Part shown: piece after piece, positions 10,673-17,347 of the stretch | Layout of the letters: the number at the start of each line of letters is the position of its first letter | How positions within the stretch are numbered: the stretch's first letter is position 1 | DNA from: Gryganskiella cystojenkinii | Taxonomy: Eukaryota > Mortierellomycota > Mortierellomycetes > Mortierellales > Mortierellaceae | DNA: 17,347 nucleotides | Assembly (NCBI GenBank): GCA_015852425.1 | Contig: JAAAIG010000809.1 | Location: 1-17,347, forward strand | Direction: 5' to 3' | Notes under the pieces: model-generated | What the model saw: only the letters and a program-made list of their open reading frames with translations | Database searches by the model: none | What the model was told of the DNA's origin: nothing | Made by a program: the position numbers and the translations under genes

Positions 10673-11184
10673 TTTGGACCGCATCCTTTCTCAGAGAACA
10701 AACCATTGGAAATAAAGCAAAACCTGGGAAATTTGTACAGTACAACATGAAAGAGCCTCCCTCCTCGGAATAGCAAAGCTTTCATATTTTCTAGGGGAGA
10801 ACCCTGGAATATGGCAAGAATAAAAATTGATTCTGCCAGTCGAGTCTCTTGACGTTTTAATTGCAAAAGCTTCATCATCTATCGATTTTAACTCTTTTCT
10901 TTCCTCTCCAAGATCAAGTGTCAGGCACTTGGCAGTCATGTCCTATGATGGTCATGTTGGACCGTCTTACGAATACGTTTCCAAGGTTGCGATGCCATGG
11001 AGGGACACATCTCTCTCTTTCTTTTTTCACCTCTCGTCTTCCGCTTTATTTTTTCTCCCCGCCTTATGCCATGCACCTCACTCTTTCTAACCTTTTTTAT
11101 CGCAAAAAGAAGTCTCCTCCGTGCCTTATTCCTTACGAAATCACACAATCCAACCCTATCAATCTTCTCCACCAAGAAAAAACC
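10673..11184. other. Intergenic region: carrier 3' end and paralogue A promoter
   Basis: No gene is supported here. The first part holds the carrier's 3' flank with AATAAA words. The last ~180 bases before 11185 are strongly pyrimidine rich (CTCTCTCTTTC-like at about 11010-11100) and end in an A-rich leader just before ATG, as expected for a fungal promoter and 5' leader. Confidence 0.5.
10711..10716 (+). terminator. Candidate polyadenylation signal of the carrier gene
   Basis: AATAAA starts 39 nt after the carrier stop codon. A second copy lies at 10819-10824. Use in cleavage is inferred from sequence and position only. Confidence 0.4.
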
Positions 11185-11994
11185 ATGTCTCTCATCGATG
11201 GACAGCATGTCGATCGTGTCTCGACCTCGGATCCGGCCTGGCTCAAGTACTCGCCTTACTTCAATGGGCACCTGCTTGCTCTCTACAAGATTCAGTACAA
11301 CCTGCCCGAGGAGATGAAGACCAATCTCGAAGATCTGCCCACGAACGAGGTTTATTTCCATGGAACCGGTCACTGCGGTTGTTTGATGGCTCGTTCGACT
11401 TCACCTCTTCCGGGTGATCGCGTCTCGACAAGGGATTGGTGCACCAGGACTTTTTGTGCCACTCGTGGAATCTTAAATCGGGGTCATCTCTTGACGTGGT
11501 CTCCTCGAGGTAGCTGAATACGAAAGTGGCAGAGAGAAGGGCAAGATGACCACTGTACTGCTCTCAATATATTGGCTCCTGGGGAGAACAACACATTTTC
11601 CTTTTCACAGCTAACGATGCCACTATAATTTGTGCTTTTTATTATCTTTTTTTTTTATTTCCTGGGGAACTCCCGTTTCTTGTTGAAAATTAGGCCACTT
11701 TTTCTCTCCTAATATGTCGACCGCAATGGAGTATGCCCACAACAAGTCTAGCGCTATGGGCGGGCTGTTACCCATGTTCGTTTGCAAGCCTCGAAACCAC
11801 CAGCTGACGGGCAGGGACATTTGCTTTGTGAGCCGAGATACCGTACGTGTATGACCCGTCTTCACACAATGTGTTGTATAAGATTTTTTTTTAAAGGAAA
11901 TGAATCTGTGATCTAATTTATCATGGCACCCAATTATCTCGTGACTCCATAGGACATTCTGCCGTTGTACTTGGCGATCGTTCGCCGCCACTGA
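11185..11994 (+). CDS. Paralogue A of a small PARP-like ADP-ribosyltransferase-fold family (171 aa)
   Basis: Exons are 11185-11509, 11694-11842 and 11953-11994, with phases kept. Read without splicing, the frame stops at 11517 and looks broken. Joining SPR-G to HFFSPNMSTAMEYA restores the same order of motifs as in the two downstream paralogues. Visible features: N-terminal HVDRVSTSDPAW; YFHGTGHCGC with His59; four cysteines C64, C66, C86 and C91 shared with the paralogues; FCATRGIL; HFFS...A-x-x-YA; FVCK; and the terminal DILPLYLAIV. The His-Gly-Thr strand, the later FFS...A..Y block and the terminal strand resemble the PARP catalytic layout, so NAD-dependent ADP-ribosylation is my inferred role. 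The first intron (184 nt, donor GTAGCT) is absent from the paralogues. No signal peptide is visible. It is the most diverged of the three copies, but appears intact. Confidence 0.7.
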
Positions 11995-12451
11995 TCCATC
12001 TCCTCACAAGGAATAGACATTCACCATTTCGTGGACCGTATTCTGCTGCACCCATAAACGTACAGGGGGGGGGGGGGTTAACAAGATACCAACATTGAAT
12101 TTTTTCTCGTCCGCTCTCACAATGAGCACTTTTTTGAATAAAATGGAATGTATTAAGGAAAAAGAAAAAAGCTTGAATGAAAAAGCCCAACTAGATAGGC
12201 CCTTATAAAGAGAGTCAGGCGATGGGAGGCATGTTACATCGTGACTAGGATATCCAACTCGTGAACAGACTTATTTTCAGAACGAAAAGACGGTGGAAAG
12301 AAAAATGCATGGAGGCATTTGGTTCGGGGGCATTAGCAGAGCGTCAATGATAAAGAGCAAAAGAATGCTTGTTTTCGTCCCTCATCCACCATTTCTATCT
12401 TTTTTTCTCCCACCTTTCCTCCACTTTCCCATAGAGCCCGCACTTCCAATT
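11995..12451. other. Intergenic region between paralogues A and B
   Basis: It contains AATAAA at 12137-12142, a run of 13 G at 12065-12077, and a pyrimidine-rich stretch at about 12378-12430 leading to paralogue B. I see no gene. The reading frame of B is open upstream from about 12293, but that segment has no conserved content. Confidence 0.5.
12137..12142 (+). terminator. Candidate polyadenylation signal of paralogue A
   Basis: An AATAAA word starts 143 nt after the paralogue A stop. Assigned by position only. Confidence 0.3.
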
Positions 12452-13305
12452 ATGTCTCCACAGCAAGTACCTTCACTTAAAAACAACGGCACCTCCATTT
12501 TGTTCATTCTCTTCTTATTGTGGTTCCACTTCTTGCCCCACAACCCCAGGTTGGTCATTATCTTCTTATTCGCGCTCCACTTCTTACATCGTCTTTACCT
12601 ATGCATGACTCAAGTCACTCAAGTCACTCAAGGAAAGTATGTTGACCGTGTCTCGACCACGGATCCAGCTTGGTCAAAATACTCGGGTAACTTCAACGGT
12701 CGCCTGGCTGCACTCTACAAGATCAAGTATGACCTCCCTGAGGACATCAAGGATAATCTCGAGGATTCACCCCAGAGTAAGACCTATTTCCATGGTACAG
12801 GTCACTGTGGTTGCTTGAACAATCGAACCGGTCTCGAGGGTGACTCTGCGAGTCGGGTTCTTATTGACAACTGGTGTTCAGGCAGGATCAGTTTGGAGTC
12901 CCAGGATCAAGAGTATTTCTGTGCGACTCGGGGTATCCTGACCAGAGGCCATTTGTCGAGTTTTAGTCCCCACGGGTATTTCTTCTCGACCAACGTAGAG
13001 ATCGCAAAACAGTACGCGATCCCTCACGCGCCAGAGAAGGATGAGGAGGATGACGTCCTGGCGATTTTTGTCTGCAAAGCCCGACGTGTCCAGCATCGGG
13101 AGACAGACATATTTTACGTGACCCAAGATCAAGTAAGCCTTTTCCTTTATATTCTTTTTCTTTCGTTTTGTCTCTGTTATTTCTCGCCGGACCTCCTACT
13201 TTGTTTTTGATAGACTGCTGACTGAAATATGTTGGTTCATTTTTTCTAAATTCACCACCATAGTACATCCTTCCGCTATATCTTGCGGTCGTTAACTACC
13301 ACTGA
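12452..13305 (+). CDS. Paralogue B of the PARP-like ADP-ribosyltransferase-fold family (240 aa, or 189 aa from a later start)
   Basis: Exons are 12452-13132 and 13264-13305. The family core begins at KYVDRVSTTDPAW. It continues with YFHGTGHCGC, a CSG segment, FCATRGIL, SPHGYFFSTN...AKQYA, FVCKA, DIFYVTQD and, after the intron, YILPLYLAVV. In the 189-residue form starting at 12605, the His is residue 63 and the conserved cysteines are C68, C70, C91 and C106. The ATG at 12452 has A at -3 and matches the start context of paralogue C. It adds 51 residues with two short hydrophobic blocks (ILFILFLLWFHFL and LVIIFLFALHFL) that could be a membrane hairpin or just translated leader. The ATG at 12605 has a weak context and follows an out-of-frame ATG at 12601. 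The core is closest to paralogue C, implying a recent duplication. Function is inferred from fold-like motifs only. Confidence 0.72.
12502..12589 (+). repeat. Imperfect 51-bp tandem duplication at the 5' end of paralogue B
   Basis: Two units begin at 12502 and 12553, sharing TTCTTATT and CCACTTCTT in the same order. The offset of 51 keeps frame and gives two related 17-residue hydrophobic units. A separate 9-bp tandem (ACTCAAGTC, nearly three copies) follows at 12608-12632 and encodes TQVTQVTQ. Confidence 0.7.
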
Positions 13306-13750
13306 ATCGAAACTGCGACCTGCTTGAAACAAAAATATCAAGGTCCCTCTTTTTTGTGCTATCGCCTCAGATTTTGATCTACATCCACCAAACTGCAAGG
13401 AGCGGTACAATAATAATAAAAAAGTTTACCGAATATCTATTAATGTTCCATTTTAGGGTGATCGTCGCATGTAAACTCCATAAGTTTAATTCAGAGGGGG
13501 CAGTATGGTGCTTTCTCGTGCTGATGGCTCTCATCAGTCAGAAGGCAGCTTCATGAGCTGTCATCTGGATTGGGGGTGACTTTGAATGACAATCCATTTT
13601 AACCATCAAATTCCCCAGGCTTTTTTTATCCCATCGATGGTACTTTCTCCTTTCTCTTCCCACACTATTCATTTGTTGCTTTTTCATTTCTCACCTTACA
13701 CTTCAACCACGCTTTAACGATCTCTATCGTCCGATTCATGATCCTACGTT
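13306..13750. other. Intergenic region between paralogues B and C
   Basis: No supported gene. AATAAA lies at 13415-13420. A pyrimidine-rich promoter-like tract occupies about 13640-13700, just before the start of paralogue C. Confidence 0.5.
13415..13420 (+). terminator. Candidate polyadenylation signal of paralogue B
   Basis: An AATAAA word starts 110 nt after the paralogue B stop. Assigned by position only. Confidence 0.3.
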
Positions 13751-14450
13751 ATGAGCTCCCCCAAGAAAACTCAGGGAATGCACGTCGATCGTGTCTCGAT
13801 CACGGATCCAGCCTGGTCAAAATACTCGGGTTACTTTGACGGCCGCCTGGCTGCGCTTTACAAGATTGAGTACGACCTTCTTGAGGACATCAAGGTCGAA
13901 CTTAAGAATTCACCTGAGGGCAAGACTTTTTTCCATGGTACGGGTCACTGTGGCTGTTTGAACTTTCGAACCGGTCTTGAGGGTGACTCTGCGAGTCGGG
14001 TTCTTATCAAACACTGGTGTTCAGGCTACATCGATTTACATTTCCGGGATCTAGATGGTTTCTGTGCGACTCGGGGTATCCTGACCTGGGGTCATTTGTC
14101 AAAGTTTAGTCCCCACGGGCATTTCTTCTCAACCAACATAGAGACCGCGAAACAGTACGCGATCCGACGCATGCGACATGAGGAGGACGTCCTGGCGTTC
14201 TTTGTTTGCAAGGCCTGGTGTGTTCATCATCGGGGAACAGACATCTTCTATGTGACCCAGGATGAGGTAAATCGTTTTTGGAACCCATTTTTTTTATATT
14301 CTTTCTTTGCTTTGTTTCTTCTTTGTTTCTCGCAAGACCCCTCTACTTTGTTTTGATAGATTGCTGACTGAAATAAATTTGTTCTTTATTGTTCTTCCAC
14401 CACCATAGTATATCCTTCCGTTGTATCTTGCGATCGTCAACAAGCACTGA
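13751..14450 (+). CDS. Paralogue C of the PARP-like ADP-ribosyltransferase-fold family (185 aa)
   Basis: Exons are 13751-14266 and 14409-14450; the 142-nt intron sits exactly where that of paralogue B does, just before YILPLYLAIV. Motifs: HVDRVSITDPAW; FFHGTGHCGC with His62; cysteines C67, C69, C90 and C105; FCATRGIL; FSPHGHFFSTN and AKQYA (Tyr136); FFVCKA; DIFYVTQD. Aligning the final strand with PARP enzymes puts Ile, not Glu, at the third catalytic position, which would suggest mono-ADP-ribosylation or loss of activity; this is inference. Introns of B and C share a near-identical 3' half, including a CTGAC branch-like site and CACCACCATAG acceptor. No signal peptide or membrane segment is visible. 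It is the simplest member of the family and its start is unambiguous. Confidence 0.75.
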
Positions 14451-15504
14451 GGGATCACGCCAAAAGGTTTTTTTCTTGTTTTTTTTCTTCCGCCTTTCCT
14501 TCATTCACAGGATTTGATCCGCAACTACAAAAACAAGCGACTGGAAATAAAAACCACAGAGCAAAAACGGAAAAGGAATCAAGATGCCACTACGGTTTTT
14601 CTTGTAGCTTGCTTGGAACCGCGATCCATGGTGGTTAATACTAGACAACTATGAACGATAACTTGTGATAGAGAGGCGGGTTCTCTATATATATGAGAGA
14701 AGGGTGGACTTAAAAGTACATCACTTCGCGCATGATAGGCGGGGTCGTAGCTCGGAGGGAAGCCTTTGTCAGGCGCAGCCATACGTCGCTCCTGATTTGG
14801 ATCGCTCCATTGTCTACCAAACTGGATTCAGCTCTGTTGTTACCCAAACCAGTTTGTCACCAATGTCTATTAAGCTCGTCCTTGCGAATGTGACAAGTTC
14901 TAACCGTATTCTCCCTCGATCCTGTGTCCTTCCATCTTTGGATATTCGCCGGCTTTCTCATGCTCCTTCTCAGCCCCATTTCCATCTTTGTCTGTGTTGA
15001 TGACCAGCCACCGAGACCAACTTGCCACAGTCATCTTCTTCGGGTAATGATTTTTGAAAAATTTCTCGCAAAAGTAATATTTTCTTGTTTACTTCGAATC
15101 AATGGAATACCTTTAATTTACTCCCACTAATTCAACAACGACCACGAGTCTGTACCACGGAGTCGTCTATTGGAAGGAATCAATTCAGTTTTATTCTCTC
15201 TCGCGTCAAAATTACTTTTCCTGTTTTTTCTCTGCCCTCTCTGTCCGTGACAAATCCCCATCTAGTTTAGTTCCTCACATGAACTTGAATACTTCCTTGA
15301 TCCCCCCTAGCCTTGAAGACCATTTCTCCCACATATACCCTATCTCTACCCTGTCTTGCCTACTCGTGATTCTCGGCATACTTGCACCAACGGCTTACTG
15401 CAGTTCATGACAACTTGATGCAAACAATCGCTGATGGCCTTTTTATTAGTTCCTTCGATTCACGGAGTGCTACTATGACAGAATATCATAAATAAACTGA
15501 TTTA
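14451..15504. other. Convergent intergenic region between paralogue C and the HEAT-repeat gene
   Basis: About 1 kb without a convincing gene. AATAAA at 14546-14551 could end paralogue C. A short frame at 14894-15043 encodes a hydrophobic segment (LWIFAGFLMLLLSPISIF) and is followed by GTAATG, which could be an intron donor. I could not extend it into a gene, so it may be a decayed exon or chance. Confidence 0.45.
14546..14551 (+). terminator. Candidate polyadenylation signal of paralogue C
   Basis: An AATAAA word starts 96 nt after the paralogue C stop. Assigned by position only. Confidence 0.3.
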
Positions 15505-17347
15505 TTATGATTTTAAACCTGCTTTCTGCTGAACGACTTCGAAAGCCGATAATATAATTCTTTCTTTTTCGTTAGTAATGGGTACTGAGTGCGCGCCTTG
15601 CTCCGTGTAGAAACACAATCTTCCACTTTGTACCTGTAAAGACACAACGTGACTGCAACTATAGAGAAATAGATGGTTCTCGTAAACGCAAGCTATCTCA
15701 TCTTCCGTTAAGTTTGAGAGAGAAATCCATAGCGATTGGCATTGATCCCGAAGAATCTCTGAAACGGAACGTCTGACATTTTTATCTTCATCCTTGAGTG
15801 CAGCAATAAGGGACTGAACAGCTGATTCTGGCAACGAAGACTGTTTGCTCAATGCCGATGCTGCTGAAGACCTGACAGATCCATTGTCATCCTTGAGTGA
15901 AACAATGAGGGACCGGACAGCTGATTCTGGTAACGAAGGCTGCTTTTCCAATGCCGATGCTGCTAAAACCCTGACATATCCATCGTCATCCTTGAGTGCA
16001 GCAATAAAGGAATGGATGGCTGATTCCGGTAACGAGGACTGATTGCCTAATGCTGATGCTGCTGAAGACCTGACATATCCCGTTTCGTCTTTGAGTGCGG
16101 CAATGAGGGACTGGACGACTGATTCCGGCAACGAAGACTGATTGGCCAATACCGATGTTGCTAAAGACCTGACATATCCGGCTTCGTCTTTGAGTGCAGC
16201 AATGAGGGAATGGATGGTTGATTCTGGTAACGAAGACTGCTTGCCTAATGCCGATGCTGCCGAAGACCTGACCTCTCCATCTTCATCCTTAAGTGCGGCA
16301 ATGAGGGACTGGATGGCTGATTCTGGTAACGAAGAGTGGTTGCCAAAAGCCGATGCTGCTACAGACCTGACATGTCCATATGCACCCTTGAGTGAAGCAA
16401 TGAGGCACTGAATGGCTGATTCTGGCATCATAGACTGCTTGCCTAAAGCCAATGCTGCTGAAAATCTGACCTTTTCATCGTCATCCTTGAGTGCAGCAAT
16501 GAGGGAATGTATGGCTGAATCCGGCAACGAAGACTGCTCGCCCAATGCTGATGCTGCTGACCACCTGGTATACCAATCTTCATCATTAAGTAGAGCAATG
16601 AGAGAATGGATGGCTGATTCCGGCAACGAAGACTGCTCAGTCAATGCCGTTGCTGCTGAAAATCTAACATCTTCATCGTCATCCTTGACTGCAGCAATAA
16701 GGGACTGAAAAGCTGATTCTACCAACAAAGACTGCTTGCTCAATGCCGATGCTGCTGAAGCCCTGACATATTCATCATCATCCTTGAGCGAAGCAATGAG
16801 GGACCGGACAGCTGATTCTGGTAATGAAGGCTGCTTTTCCAATGCCGATGCTGCTAAAAACCTGACATATCCATCGCTATCCTTGAGTGCAGCAACAAAG
16901 GAATGGATGGCTGATTCTGGCAACGAAGACTGCTTGCCCAATGCCGATGCTGCTGAAGATCTGACATATTCATCGTCATCCTTGAGTGCAGCCACGAGGG
17001 ACTGGATGGCTGATTCCGGCAACGAAGACTGCTCGCCTAATGCCGATGCTGCGGAAGAACTGACATCTTCATCGTCATCCTTGAGTGAAGCAATTAGGGA
17101 ATGGATAGCTGGTTCTGGTAATGAAGACCGGTGGCGCAATGCCGATGCTGCTGAAGACCTGATATCATTATCTGCATCCTTGAGTAAAACAATGAGGGAC
17201 TGGATGGCTGATTCCGACAAAGAGGACTGGTTGGCCAATACCGATGCTGCCGAAAACCTGACATATCCAGTTTCATCCTTAAGTGCGGCAATGAGGGACT
17301 GGATGGCCGATTCTGGTAACGAAGAGTGGTTGCCAAAAGCCGATGCT
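15505..17347 (-). CDS. HEAT-like repeat protein, 3' part only (gene runs off the right edge)
   Basis: The frame is open on the minus strand from the window edge to the TAA at 15507-15505; the true start lies outside. It encodes 16 visible 33-residue repeats, each opening like SSLPESAIQSLIAALKD, then a variable acidic loop, then VRSSAASALGKQ. This is a two-helix HEAT/PBS-lyase-type solenoid unit with a conserved D..VR turn. After the last repeat comes a 78-residue non-repeat tail (from CQSLWISLSNLTEDE to QQKAGLKS) that I do not recognise. No intron is seen in 1.8 kb. Such solenoids normally bind other proteins. In fungi, very similar internal repeats are often the sensor part of NACHT/NLR-like proteins, so a nucleotide-binding domain may lie beyond the edge; that is a guess. 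On the minus strand an AATAAA overlaps the stop codon. Confidence 0.9.
   Translation of the reverse strand, partial: ASAFGNHSSLPESAIQSLIAALKDETGYVRFSAASVLANQSSLSESAIQSLIVLLKDADNDIRSSAASALRHRSSLPEPAIHSLIASLKDDDEDVSSSAASALGEQSSLPESAIQSLVAALKDDDEYVRSSAASALGKQSSLPESAIHSFVAALKDSDGYVRFLAASALEKQPSLPESAVRSLIASLKDDDEYVRASAASALSKQSLLVESAFQSLIAAVKDDDEDVRFSAATALTEQSSLPESAIHSLIALLNDEDWYTRWSAASALGEQSSLPDSAIHSLIAALKDDDEKVRFSAALALGKQSMMPESAIQCLIASLKGAYGHVRSVAASAFGNHSSLPESAIQSLIAALKDEDGEVRSSAASALGKQSSLPESTIHSLIAALKDEAGYVRSLATSVLANQSSLPESVVQSLIAALKDETGYVRSSAASALGNQSSLPESAIHSFIAALKDDDGYVRVLAASALEKQPSLPESAVRSLIVSLKDDNGSVRSSAASALSKQSSLPESAVQSLIAALKDEDKNVRRSVSEILRDQCQSLWISLSNLTEDEIACVYENHLFLYSCSHVVSLQVQSGRLCFYTEQGAHSVPITNEKERIILSAFEVVQQKAGLKS
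15742..17347 (-). repeat. Tandem 99-bp coding repeat array (16 units, continuing past the edge)
   Basis: Matching words such as GATGCTGCT and GCTGATTC(T/C)GG on the plus strand recur every 99 bases. Units differ mainly at the codons for the loop after LKD and at the two residues after VR. Two adjacent units around 15890-16020 are nearly identical to two around 16781-16911, at a distance of exactly 891 bp (nine units), which shows block duplication or gene conversion within the array. Confidence 0.92.

Noticed and set aside
10936..11373. Minus-strand frame of 145 residues opposite paralogue A
   Set aside because: It is an antisense shadow of the paralogue A exon and its pyrimidine-rich leader.
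11185..11517. Paralogue A as a truncated pseudogene
   Set aside because: A phase-correct GT-AG intron links it to a downstream exon with all the missing family motifs, followed by the same terminal exon as the paralogues.
14700..14790. GC-rich stretch with a tRNA-like GGTCGTAGCTCGG
   Set aside because: No complete cloverleaf: matching acceptor stem and T-loop consensus are absent.
14665..15130. Short plus-strand frames, one with a hydrophobic segment
   Set aside because: No homology recognised, no clear start or splice partners, and the frames overlap each other; kept only as a note in the intergenic entry.
17236..17238. TTG at 17238 as the start of the HEAT-repeat protein
   Set aside because: The frame and the repeats continue without a stop to the window edge, and the codon lies inside a repeat unit.
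15742..17347. Regular repeats as a possible CRISPR array
   Set aside because: The units are contiguous 99-bp coding repeats in frame with a HEAT protein, without spacers.

Overview
The window looks like nuclear DNA of an early-diverging filamentous fungus; a Mortierella-like lineage is my best guess. I infer this from the many short GT-AG introns (about 80-190 nt) with fungal branch sites such as TACTAAC, the pyrimidine-rich leaders before start codons, the long disordered and polyQ protein segments, and the highly homogenised HEAT-repeat gene. No bacterial operon structure, tRNA, rRNA, transposon or CRISPR array was seen.

Layout. (1) Positions 163-8549, minus strand: one very large seven-exon gene for the autophagy protease ATG4. 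The reading frames at 8549-6835, 6527-3333 and 2340-163 look like three separate proteins, but six phase-compatible introns join them into a 2,607-residue chain. The usual ATG4 core is split around a ~1,000-residue insertion and flanked by a ~560-residue N-terminal extension and a ~670-residue C-terminal tail. (2) Positions 8550-9416: divergent promoter region shared with (3) 9417-10672, plus strand: a mitochondrial 2-oxoadipate/2-oxoglutarate carrier (Odc1/Odc2, SLC25A21 type) with a 21-nt microexon. (4) Positions 11185-14450, plus strand: three tandem paralogous genes of about 171-240 residues. I read them as small PARP-like ADP-ribosyltransferase-fold proteins with an H-G-T motif, four conserved cysteines and a D/Y-ILPLYLA terminal strand. 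All three carry an intron just before the last 13 codons. (5) Positions 15505-17347, minus strand, running off the right edge: the 3' part of a gene made of near-identical 33-residue HEAT-like repeats (99-bp units, 16 visible) followed by a 78-residue tail.

How the parts relate. The left half is housekeeping biology: ATG8 processing and deconjugation in autophagy, and 2-oxo acid transport for lysine metabolism. The right half is accessory in character: a tandemly duplicated enzyme-like family converging on a repeat protein whose repeats seem to evolve in concert. That pattern resembles fungal recognition or defence loci, but this link is inference only. The best candidates for undescribed biology are the small ART-like cluster and the giant, multiply expanded ATG4.
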